The notes under the pieces are model-generated. The model had not been told where the DNA came from. It saw only the letters and a list, made by a program, of their open reading frames with translations, and did not search any database. Made by a program: the position numbers and the translations under genes. DNA of 64,000 nt, from positions 310,001 to 374,000 of the forward strand of contig CAOLHI010001289.1 of assembly GCA_948474755.1 (NCBI GenBank), in the 5' to 3' direction. The stretch's first letter is position 1. The number at the start of each line of letters is the position of its first letter. The stretch is from Ctenosaura bakeri (lineage: Eukaryota; Chordata; Lepidosauria; Squamata; Iguanidae). This document shows positions 1-12,400 of the stretch, one piece after another.

Positions 1-337
1 ATCAGGAAAGAGAGAAGAAAGCAAAATGCATTCTTGAAAAACCTGCAGAGGGAGTGCAGTTTCACTCCTCCCTTGCCCTCTCCATATAGCAAGAATAAAA
101 TGAAGCCCACTGACTAGATGAAGTGCCAGTAAAAGGAACTCCAACTGGCAGGAGGAGCCAAGTGAAAGCAACCAAGTAAGTATCAGCACCTCTGCTCATT
201 CATGGTGAACCAGATTTTTAAAAAATCTGGCCTAAAGTGATGTGTCAACCAACATCTGTCTGGTTTACACAAAGCTGACTATTTTACACACAGACTTCAG
301 CCATAAAAGAAAAGATGTATCATAGTTTGTAATTTAC

Positions 338-463
338 CTTGCATAAAAACAGGAACATTAACTGCATTAGACCAGATTCCTCTTTTATTTCTTTCCAGGC
401 TTTGTGATACTTTGCTGCTCTTTCTATCACTCCTGTTTCAGTATTTACATCCACAGTGTATCC
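338..463 (-). CDS. STK31: STK31 exon, N-lobe of kinase-like domain
   Basis: This is the lowest-coordinate exon, 126 nt. It starts in phase 0 after the acceptor and reads GYTVDVNTETGVIERAAKY, which follows the LLK end of the neighbouring exon as in STK31. It ends ATGCAAG before GTAAAT. Later kinase exons are outside the window. Confidence 0.92.
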
Positions 464-3400
464 CTAAACACAAGGGTACACCTTCAAATACTCATCATAT
501 TACTTCCCCACAAAAAAATTAAACAATATGAAACCCTTCCTGTATTGTAAGATTTCATTCAGGATGTAACGTATTACCTACAATTTACTTTATGATCATC
601 AGGTTCTTGGAAGTCATCAACATGGTTCTAATTTTCATGTAGCAGCTACTGCATTCTAAAATGAATGTTTTGCTTCTCTCTTTTCATACAATGGCAAACC
701 CAAAAGATGGAAACAAAAGAACTCGGAAACTTCTCTATTCTTATAGAAATGTTGTTTCCAATCCATTCACTATACACCTCAGCAGCCCTTTTTTTGGATC
801 ATGGACCTCTTTGAAAATCTAATAAAAAGTACAGGCCCCCTCCCTGCCCCATGCACTTAAATATCATTTCCAAAGTAACAAAAATGGAACAGAAGAAAAT
901 GCTCTTCCTTTCTTCCACTTAGTTCACAGGCCCCCTGAAGCCAATTCATGGAATTCCCTAAGAATCTATGGTGTACAGGTCAAGAATAGATGATGTAAAT
1001 AGTTTCTGGATGTTCAGCTCAGGACCAAAAGCTTCTTTCCACCTCAAAAAAAGCTTCTAAACCAAAGGTCAGGCCACTCTGACCCTTCAGGGGTTAGTGG
1101 ATTCCTACTTCCAAAAGCCCTGGCCAGCAATGACAACAGTTAGAGCTGACAGATGCCATATGGCAGTGTCTGATGGACCACAGGTATTTCATTCCTGCTC
1201 TTAGATGACATGACAAAGAGCATTTAAAGTAAGTCATCAGAAACCGTCAGCTCCAGTCTCTGAAAACCAACTTAGATTAATGGTTTCCTCAAAATTTAAA
1301 GACAGAGGCTAGAAAAATTCCTATGTGGTTAGATAGTCAGGCACCCAAATATCTGATCCTGGCATCTAGAAACCTGAAATATGTTTTTCAGCTTAGAACC
1401 AGGACTTGCACATCTTGATGATAACACACTGACATCTGAGGACTGGAAAGTTTTCCAGCCCAGTTAACAGCTGGTTCTTTTTAACAGCTTAAAAACAAAC
1501 TAGAAAGTATACCTTTAGGAGAACTTTCTGCCCTTGAACTTCTGAGCAAACCAGAGGGCGCTTTGTGCTCAGTTCCTTCATTGGTTCAGCATCTAAAAGA
1601 TCACGTTCCAAACTGACCGTAAGAAGCCCTCCTGAGCTCTGAAGAACAAAGATTGCCTTATAAATCCAAATTGCCTTATAAATCCCACCATTACACAGGC
1701 ATAAACTTGCACAGATCACAGAACTAAATCACTTTAACCATATAGAATAAATAAATCAAGCATGTGTCCATAACAAAAGGTTGCAGGGTATTAGCAGGTA
1801 CAAAGAGGAGTGCTCTGCAAGACACAATCATTAGGCAGAATGTTTTCTGAAAATTTGCACTGATTGAAAAATTAACTCTGAATTTACAAACTTGGAAGGT
1901 ACTAAAACAGAGACTGATTTGTAAAATACCTGATTCCTGTTTATTATGTACATTTGTTGTTGATGCTGCTGCTGCTACTGCTGCTGTGTACAAGTATATC
2001 TCAGTTAATGAAATAGATGTGTTTGTAAGCTTTACTGCTTTATCAGAAAATTTGGTACAAGAGACAGAATTAACATGGAAAGAATAGAGATAGGTTCCTA
2101 TGCCATAAAAAAGAACAGTTCAATATATTTCAGCAAAGTTTTTATCCAAAACTAAGAATATGCACATGTGAATTGAAACAACCAGGTCTGTTAAGCCTTT
2201 CATAACTAAACAAAAATATTGCGAACCTTCTAGAGACCATCTGAAAGCTTCTTCCAAAAGGCATACAGGGATTGATTTTTATTTTTAACATTCATCAGCC
2301 TCCATGCTTCTTCTGATTTCCATTTTGGTGTCTCAACTTTTAGATCTAAGGTTTTTTTGTTTTGTTTTTTTGGTTTTTTTTAACATGCTGGGGTAGCCAG
2401 TGAGGCAGGCTTATCTGTTTTCCCATTTTCTCTCCGTTTTGCTGTTCAGGCATACTCAATGATACACTGCTGCAAATCAATACCAAAAGTCTGTTTCTCC
2501 AGCCCTTCTTCACCATCCTATCAATTATGATGATGCTAAAAAATTCCAGCTAGTCTGAGAATAAAAAGGAAAAGGAGTGGGGTTGAATGGGCATAAAAAG
2601 GCTTTGTAAAAAGGAGTTTCTTTGCCAGAGGCTTTGTTAACTGAGGTATACCTATACCTTCAATTCATTTATGACTAATAAAAACCTATCAGAGGATTTT
2701 CCAGGCAGGATTTGTTCAGAGGGACTTGGCCATTGTCTTCCTCTGTGGCTGAGAGAATTTGACTGGGTCACACTCTCAAGGTCACCCACTGGGTTTTCAT
2801 GGCTGAATGGCGATTTGAACTCTGGTCTCCCAGAGTTCTAGTCCAATACTCAATCCACTGTGTCATGCTGGTTTCTATTACGTATGTAAGTAGAATCAAC
2901 AAATAAAAAGTAAATTCTAATTATGTACTAAGTAGAATATATTTTCATACAACTCTCTTACAGATCTGGAGGAATCTGTGTTAAAAAAAAATTTCAGTGC
3001 AGTCTCATGAGAGATGTTTTACACAAATATGAAGTCCTTGTCCAAGTCTCCTTGTAGAAATGAATTTGCGAATCATTCAGAAGTTGGGGCAGGAAGACCC
3101 AGGAGATGAAAAACAAACCGTCCATCTGTTTCAGACAACACTTTTGGAAAAGGAAGGAATTTCCCCCCCCCCACATGCACACTAAAAAATTCACAATATA
3201 TAAAAAAAAGAAAGGGAGTTTTTGTGCTTTATTTTTGTTTCATGACAATGTCAATACCCTATCCAAAAGCATACTCAAGAACTGGGGTAGGCAACTGCAT
3301 GGGGCTCACCCAACCCCCTCCCCGATCTGCTATGGGCTGCATCCCTTGGGCAGACCATAATACCTCCAGTCTTTTCTCAGAATCCCTCTCAAAATGGTGA

Positions 3401-6400
3401 CCAAAAGTTATGTTGCCATTTTCAAAAGGGCTCTGGTGAAAACAAAGGTATTTGGAATGGTGGGAGGTCTTTCAGTGTTGTTTTGGGGTGAAAACTGCCT
3501 GAAATTGTCACAGGCTTCACTTTCCCTACTCACAGCTTTAGAATATTATAATGATCTTCCCTATCTGGTGCTCTCCAGATGATTGGGACAACAATTCCCA
3601 TTCTCGCCATTCCAAGGGTAGCTATTTTAATTTAATCCTTTTTCGAAACATTTGGGGTAGAGGGTTCTGCTTAATATGGGGAAAAAACTACTACCTTAAT
3701 TTGGAGTGGTATATTACAGTGCAAAGTTGTAACCCCCCCTCTCATTTCTAGTTTATTAAAAAAGAGTGAGAATTGTGCTTCCTTCCAGATACTGTTGTAT
3801 TGCAATTCCCAGCTGGTCTAGCCAACACAACCAATGATGAAGAAATGCTGGGACATGCAGTTTAACAAACTTTGGAGAGCTACACAATTTCCACCCTTGG
3901 TTTAAAAGATTCTAGCTCTTAAGGAGGCAATACACACTGCAGAAAAGGTTGTATCCCAATACTGTGATTGTGTTTACAAAGTCTGAGGCTCACGCACTTC
4001 TTGTGCATGGCTAAGGAGTTAACTGGGAGTCAGTTTCTACAATTCCCAGCTTGCTGTTAAGTAGAAACTCCTGATTTAAGACAATGCCTAGCCAATTACT
4101 AAATAAGCCAAATACAAACCTGGATTGTTTGGCTGGCTGTTCAGCAACTGGCTAGGGTCTGTCTTAAATCATTATTCCTAGTTGGGACGTAACAGCAAGC
4201 TAAGAACTGTAGAAACTGAATAGCCACACGAAAGAAAGAGAAAAAGTGTTTGGAGAGCACAAGACTTCCAGAGGTTTATCAAAACAGCAGTAAATTCTGG
4301 CTTACTGTCATGTGCAAAAAAAGGCCAATGCGATACTGAAAGCTTTCCATTTCATCCTGTTTGTCTAGCAGGATGTCACTTCAAGTTTTCCTGATACCAA
4401 ACTGAAGATAAGTTAACAACAACAGGACTAACAAGCAAAATATTAAAAATGACTGATGTTTACAAAGTAGTTAGAAAATAAAGAAGTTTGAGGTAACGTC
4501 TTTGAGGTTTAAAGTATGTTCTGAGATGCAACTGCAATTCTGCACTTGTGAAGAATCAGAGTAGCAATCTGGCCCAGTGGGAAAAGAAGGTGGGAAGATG
4601 AGAAACATTCAGGAAATAGTGTAATAATGATAAAAATATTAATCAATTATAAATATTTATTTATATATATAAATAATAAATTCAACACTTAATTGTAGTT
4701 GTTGTGTGCCTTCCTGTTGCTTCTGACTTATAGCAACCCTAAGGTAACCCTATCACAGGTTTTTCTTAGCAAGATTTGTTCAGAGAGATTTGCCTTTCCC
4801 TTTGTCTCAGTGTGACTTGCCTAAAGTTACCCATGGGTTTCCACAGCCAAGCAGGGATTCAAACTGTGGTCTCCAGAGTCATAATCCAATGCTCAAACAT
4901 GATGCAAACTCCCAAAATGGTACTAACTGATACTATTTGAACTTTGGTCTCCAGAGTCATGGTCCAATGTTCAAACCACTACACACCATGCTGGATCCCT
5001 ATCACTTAACATTAATGATCAATAAATTATGGATAATAATTATAAATCATAATAACAACAACAATAATAATTGTCATGGTAAATTGTCTAATAATGCCTG
5101 GTATCAGTAGACTGTCATATTCTTGCTTGATTTTATATTTTGGCAATCATAAGATAGAAAAGTGAGACATTTCCTCAGTTATTTCCTCCCAAAAAACAAA
5201 ACTTACCATATATTTCAGAATTCCAGCTTTGGGGTGAAGGAGTGGCAGCTCAGGGAACCATGTCAGCACCAGATGATTAAGCTTCTCCTAAATGAGAAAG
5301 AAATTCTGTAGTACAAACTCAGCATGAAAACAACACATAGCAATACACTGGAAATGAGACTAACTGATGTTTATTCTATGGTGCTTCAAATGTTGAGTTT
5401 ATGATCAAGATGTGACAGAAGACTGAGAACTAGTGAATAATTACTTTCCTTTTCACTTTGTATCACTGAATTAAACTTCTTCCCCTAATGCAAACATCTA
5501 TATCAGAGCTGGAGAGCAGGGATTCCCTTCAGAGATGCCTTGAGGAGCCAGGCCTGTGGAGAGGAGCCACAGGGCTTGCCTGTAGATCATATGGGGAAAC
5601 TTATCTGTGGGTCAAACTTTACCCTCACATGAGCCATCACTTTTCCACTGATTTAAGGAAAAGGCATCCACAACTGAATACTTACATATTCTTCTTGTTC
5701 CTTGCATATTTCCTGAAAGATATCATTTCGTAGTGAAGCAATTTCTTCTTTTATTTTGTTCATTTTAGACTCACCGTAATCATCAGACTGAGAGTAGAAA
5801 TTTTAACAGTTATTTCCTCAGAGAATTAATGTATCATCATATCAGATAATATACCGTATTATTAAACATGAATGCTACTTAGTTTCAAAAAAGATATTCT
5901 AGTCCAGAGGCAATTATCAAATCCATATTCCATTTTTCATTTCATGAGGTTAATACCAATTTCTCACAGACTTTCTTTGGCTTGCTTCTTGAAAGAGACA
6001 ATTTAAACACAGCAGCAGAGAAGGAGCTTGGGGATTCAACTATTTGGCCAAATTACTCACACCCATCTTCCTCACAAGCAGAAGAACTCGCTAATGACGA
6101 TCAAACACTATTTTCTTGTGTCAGGACTAATTCACAAGACCATCAATCATTGCCCAACAGTAGGATCTGTGGATGCCTAGCTGCAAAGGAAACCTCCACG
6201 TTCTTTTCAGCATGAGAGAGTGAAAGTAGGTTTCTCAAAGACAAATTTCTCAAGATGGGGGAAAGGAAAAGGAATAGATTGCTGGGAGAAATGTGGTCTC
6301 CCAGACAGAAGAAGTTGGTAATCCATGATCTGGATCAGTGCTGCTGAAAATGGTGGCCCCACAGACCACCATCAGTGCTGATCCATGAACCACAGGATGC

Positions 6401-9400
6401 TAGTCGCTGGTAATTTTCCAGGAATGAAACAATTTCAGCCAGTAGCACAAATACAGTGCTGGTCCATGGCACACTGGGGGAAAAAACTGCCAATCTGCCA
6501 GATTAGATGGGTTGGGAAACAGGGATCAGTGGAGGGCAAATCTGGAAGGCTAGGGAGCCACATTAACCCCTTCTCTGCCACCAAAAAATTAAAAATTGCC
6601 CCCAAACACCATCAGTGGGCACTTTTTTATATATTTTTAAACCACCCTAGGTCATTTTAGGCCCAGAGGGCTCTTCTTTAACAACAGGAAGTGAGCAGAA
6701 CTGTATTTCCTGTTTTCAAGAAAGGCCTCTCTTGGGCCTAAACTGATTCTGGTGGTTCAAAAATGTGAAAAATGCTCCTCACATTGCCAAGAGGACATTT
6801 TTGCGTGCATACACACACACACACGGAAAAAAATGAACCCTCCTGGGGCTCACAAAACTCCCAGAATCACCCAGCCAGCATTGTCTAGGATTTCTGGGAG
6901 CTGGAATACAAAAAGTGTCTTTCTTGAGTTTAGTAAAGCATAAACAACTTAAAAGCAGAACCTGAATACTTTAAAAGAGAAGGAAATTAATGACATGCTG
7001 GAATCCAAATGTCATTCTACCACTGCCATTATGGAACACTTCAATATGGCATTATATTCATTGTTTTTGTACATAACTTTCCAAACTCTGCTTGCTAGTT
7101 GTCTGCCCAGAAGTAAAACAACTTAGAAATGAAGTTTCACTACGCTATCCTGCTAAATTAACACAAGACAAGAATAGCACATAAAAAAGATTCAGATGTC
7201 TGTACTACTGCAACTGAGATCACAAGTTTTTAACATAGGCTCTTTAGAGAATGAAATTGCTGTGCATTTTTATTGTTCTGAGCTTGTGTTTCTCATATTT
7301 TATAAGATTATTCCCCTTACTAAACTCACTAGATCTATAGCTATATTTAAAAGAGAATGAGACAAAATCATGGGGTATAAGGCTACTAGTCATGAGGGTT
7401 ATATAGTATCTCCAGGACAATAGTGGGAATCTCCATGTCCTGTTTATGGACCTCCCAGGAGACTGTGGGAAACCACCAAAGAAAAGAACAGGTTGCTTAC
7501 CTGTAACTGTGGTTCTTCGAGTGGTCATCTGTGCCATCATACACTAGGAGCTTTAGCGCCTGCGCGGTAGTGTTCGGAAACTTCTAGAGCTCGTTCGCTT
7601 GGCGGGAACCCCTCCTCCATGCCGGTACTGCGCATGCTCCTCCCGCTAAGCAACGGTCTCTCCTCAGTTCTGTCATCTGCCGTAGAACCTACAGGGACCT
7701 GAGAAGAGGGGAGGAAAGGGCGGGTGTGTATGATGGCACAGATGACCACTCAAAGAACCACAGTTACAGGTAAGCAACCTGTTCTTCTTCTTCGTGGTCT
7801 CTGTGCCTTCATACCCTAGGAGACTGTGTAGCTTACCTGTCGGATGGCGGGTCAGGTCCTACAGCACGGAAGCCAGCACCTCACGTCCTAACTGAGCATC
7901 TCTGCGCGACCGGCAGTTGAGCCTGCAGTGGCGAACGAAGGTCGATGGTTGGGACCAGGTCGCCACACGGCAGAGTTCATGCAGGTCAACTCCTCGCAGG
8001 AGGGCCGCAGAAGTTGCCACAGCTCTGGTGGAGTGGGCTCGAAGCAGGGCTGGTGGAGGCTTCCTCGCGAGCTCATACGCCAGTTGGATAGTCTGTACCA
8101 CCCACTTGGAGAAGCGCTGGGTGGACACCTTGTGGCCCTTCCGACGTCGCCCATAACAAACGAAGAGATGTGGCATCTGTCGGAAGGAAGCAGTTCTATC
8201 GTTGTAAAACGCCAGGGCCCGACGCACGTCCAGGGAGTGAAGGGACCGCTCCAGCGGTGTCGTCGGGTTCGGGAAGAAAGCAGGCAGGATGATGTCCTGG
8301 TTGAGATGGAAACTGGACACCACCTTTGGCAGGAACGAGATGTCAGGTCTCAGGACCACCTTGTCTCTGTGGAAGACCATGAAGGGCTCATCGGATCGAA
8401 GAGCTGTGATCTCACCCGCTCCCCTCGCTGAGGTCACCGCTACCAGGAAGGCAGTTTTCAAGGTTAAGAGTCTGTCATCCGAGGTCGCCATCGGCTCGAA
8501 GGGCGGCTTCGTCAATTGCGACAGCACCAACGAGAGGGACCACGGCGGTAGCGGCAGCGATACCGGCGGGTAAAGGTGTTGAAGTCCCTTCAGGAACCGC
8601 TTAACGGTATCGTTCCTGAAGAAGGCCGATGCCGCAGATCATGGCGGCTGGTATGCCACGATCGCAGAGAGGTAAACTTTTAGGGATGGAAACGCCAGGC
8701 CCTGTTGCCGGAGGTTAAGGAGGAAATGCAGGACAGTAGAGAGTCCCGCAGGCGATACCGGCTCACTCCTCTCATTAGCAAAGGTCAGAAAGCGTCGCCA
8801 CTTGTATTGGTAGTTGCGACGGGTGGATTCCTTCCTGGCCGCGACGAGGACGGTACCGAGCACGGGATCGTCTAGTGCGATATCCTCCAGGCATGGAGGG
8901 CCAGGCGTGGCAGGTCCGGATGGAGGACTCGGCCGCTGGAGTGGGAGAGCAAGCCCGGCGTCGGTGGTATCCGGAGCAGGTCGCCTCGTGCAGCTCGTAG
9001 CAGGGGTGTGAACCAGTGCTGCCTCGGCCAGTACGGGGCTACCAGGATCGCGTCGGCTCGGTCGGCTCGGATCTTCAATATCGTCCGGCTGAGCAGCGGG
9101 AACGGCGGGAACGCGTAGAGGAGTTCCCCGGTCCACGGAAACTGGAAGGCGTCTCCGATGGAAGCGCGATCGTGGCCCGCTCTCGAACAGAATCGGCGAC
9201 ACTTCGCGTTTTCCCTGGTCGTGAAAAGGTCGATCGACGGTTCGCCCCAGCGGTCTCGAATCAGTCTGAACGCCTCTCTGGAGAGAGACCATTTGTGATG
9301 GGATGAGGTGTCCCTGCTGAGAGCGTCTGCTGTGGTGTTCTCCTGCCCGGCCAGGTGAACAGCCACGGGATGCGTATGCAGGCGAATGCACCAGTCCCAC

Positions 9401-12400
9401 AGATCGAGGGCGATGTTGAGCAGGGTTGTGGAATGAGTCCCTCCTTGTCTGTTGATGTAACAGACGGCAGTGGTGTCGTCCGTCAGGACCAGGACTGTGC
9501 ACCCCGCGACGACGTGGCGGAATGCTCGTAGTGCCTTCGAGACGGCGAGCAGCTCTAGCGCGTTGATATGGAGAGCGGTCTCGTTGCCGGTCCATCTGTC
9601 GGGGACTTTGAGAATCGCCGCAGTGGGCACCCCAACCGTAAAGGGAGGCGTCGGCCGTTACCGTCACCTTCGGTGTCGGCTGTTGGAAGGGCATCCCGGA
9701 CATCAGATTGTTTCGCGATTGCCACCATCGGAGGGATGAGCGCACGTCCTCCGGCAGTTGCAATCGGATGGTCTGTTCGTCTCGCAGGGGGTCGAGTGTG
9801 CGGACGAACCAGTGTTGGAGAGGTCTTGCCCTCAGTCTGGCGAGATAGGTCACCGCGGTAGTTGCGGCCATGTAGCCCAGGAGCTGCTGGACACTTCTCG
9901 CAGACAACGTCGGGGCTGTGTAGGCGTGAGCGGCAGCCCGGATCAGGGTTTGAGCCCGAGTCTCTGGCAGGTACGCCCTGGCGGAGATGGAGTCGAGATA
10001 GCGCCGATGAAGTCCAACGTCCTCGCCGGCTCGAGGTGGGACTTCTTCGGATTGACTTGTAGGCCAGGGCGAGTCAGGAGGGACAACGTCATGTGGACGT
10101 CGTGGTAAAGTCTCTGTCTGCAGGACGCCACCAACAGCCAATCGTCGAGGTAAGGGTAGACGGAAGCGCCCTTCGTCCGCAGGAAGGATACCACCGGGGC
10201 CATGCATTTGGTGAAGACCCTTGGGGCAGTCGAGAGTCCGAACGGCAGCACCTTGTACTGGTAGCAGGTGTCGTCGACTGCGAAGCGGAGGTACCGTCTG
10301 TGCTGCGGGCGAATGGTGATGTGGAAGTAGGCGTCTCAGAGATCGATGGAGGCGAACCAGTCCCCTCGATGGAGGAAGGGCAGGATCGACGGTATCGTGA
10401 CCATCTTGAACCTCTTGGGGCGGATGTAGAAGTTCACCCCTCTGAGGTCGAGGATCGGTCGGAGGGTACCGTCGGCCTTTGGTACCGTGAAGTACCGGGA
10501 GAAGAAGCCGGTGGTCTTGGCTTCTGACGGGAGCTGCTCGATTGCTCCTTTTTGGAGGAGGGACTGGATCTCTTCCAGGAGGGCCGGGCTTGACGGAGTG
10601 GAGTAGTAGACGCCTCGAGGTGGAATATCTTGAAACTCGATGGCGTAGCCAAGACGGACGATGGAAAGCACCCAAGAGTCCGTAGTGACATACTGCCACT
10701 TCGACAGATGTCGAGTCAGGGTCGGCCGGTCTCCGAGGGTTGATGGGAGGCTGAAGAGAGGATGTTGGGGAGTCCTGCAAGACAGGTCAAAATCTGGACT
10801 TCGCGTCCGAGGGGGACTTCTTGGAAGAAGCGGGACGGCGCCTGAAAGGACGTCTGGCCGACGAGCCAGAGGATGGCCTCGACTGGCCAGACTGGGCCGA
10901 GTGATGGAACGACGAGGTCGACGACCGGTGCCAGGACTGGCGGAAGGTGGAAGGCCTGCGGGCTTGCGTGGCCGGCTGGAGCCTGATCTTTTTGGCGGTC
11001 AACCGCGCCTTAACTAAGTTGTCCAACACCTGGTCAGTGGTGGAGTTGAAGAGGCCCTCGCCATCAAAGGGAAGGTCTTCGATTCTCCTCCGAGTGTCCT
11101 CCTGGATGTCGGCCGGCCGCAACCAGGCATGGCGGCGCAAGCCGATGGATCCTGCCATGACTCGAGAGGCAATCTCCACCGCATGCCAAGAGGAGACGAC
11201 TTGCTGCCGGGCGATGGCTACGGCCTCATTAAAGATGACCGAGGTGGCCTGACGGATGTCATCCGGCACCATCTCTATCGCCGGCTGAAGGCGGTCGAGG
11301 ACCTTCTTCAGGTAAGCTGCGAGGCAAGCCTGAGTGTTAGACAGCCTAATATGCAGGGAGGCAGCGGAGTAGAACCTCCTTGCGTAGGCGTCTAACTTTC
11401 TGCCCTCTTTGTCCAGCGGAGTAGTGTGCTGTCTGCCGCTGCCCTTTGTCTGCGCCGACTCGACAACCACAGAGTTCGGTACCGGGTGGTTGAAGAGATA
11501 ACTCGTGTTATCCTTCTGCACCCTGTACTGGTGCTCCAACCGCTGTGGTATCGGCTGCGCCGAGGCCGGCCTGTCCCACGCGGACTTGACAACCTTCGCA
11601 ATCCGGGGCAGAAGAGGCAGCGGGGCGGTGGCAGGTTGTCTCCCTTCAAAAATGGAGAAGACCGGGTCGTCATCCTCCGGCTCCGCCTCCGCGATCTTGA
11701 GGCCGAGGGTAGTGGCCATTCGAAGCAGCATGGCAAAGAACTGGTGGACGTCCTCTGGAGCTGAATCTGGGATCGGCTCCCCGAATCCCAGAGGAGGAGA
11801 CTCCTGCGAGGCCACATCCGAGACCTCTGACTCCGCGCTCGAGTCGTAGGACTCGGAGCTAGGTGAGTCCTCTTGTCGCTCCCTCGTTGTTGGGGAACGT
11901 CCTCGATCTCGTCGTCCGAGAGATCGATGGGCTCGCCTCGCCCTTTGGAAGGCTCAAGAGTCGGAGGAAGAGTGGGAGGGTGAGCGTCCCCAGCTGGGGA
12001 GCGTTTCTTCTCCTTCCTCTTCTTCTTCTTTTCCTTCTCTTTTCCCTTGTCTCCGTCCGGAGCAGGGCGCTTCTTAGGAGGCGTCTCCTTGGCAGGTGCC
12101 TCAGCCTTCCTCACCGTCGAGGATCCTTTCGCTGACTTGGCAGCCGCCGACAGCTTCGGGATCCTCGGTAACGCCGATATCGGCGTTCTCACCGGTACCG
12201 AGCCCGATACCGATGAGGTGGACAGTACTGCAGCCGCCGATACCGTCGATGGCGTGGTCGTCTTCTTGTCGGCCATCTTGGAAGAGGAGGTCTCGTCAAT
12301 CGCCTTCAAAGACTGCTCCCAGCAGTAGGATTTCAGCCTTGAGGCCCTGTTACGGAGGGTCTGGCAAGTAAAATCCCGACAAATTGGGCAAGTCCGAGTG

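Larger units (their letters stand above)
1639..5206. other. STK31 intron with SINE fragments and low-complexity DNA
   Basis: This intron has a short CTG-type trinucleotide run near 1961-1987, two SINE copies (listed), and an AT palindrome-rich stretch at 4630-4690. A degraded palindromic MITE-like segment near 3780-3895 is flanked by an 'AATTCCCAGCTGG' type motif common in squamate DNA transposon remnants. No open frame here looks coding. Confidence 0.6.

Noticed and set aside
1961..1987. CTG trinucleotide run as a coding polyglutamine/polyalanine tract
   Set aside because: It is intronic, short and interrupted, with no exon boundaries around it.
4630..4690. AT palindrome as a replication origin
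   Set aside because: Only simple AT-rich sequence is seen; nothing supports an origin in a vertebrate intron.
7928..12135. Many plus-strand open frames of 60-170 codons across DIRS copy 1, with similar ones in copies 2 and 3
   Set aside because: They are mirrors of the GC-rich minus-strand genes; none has a recognisable domain.
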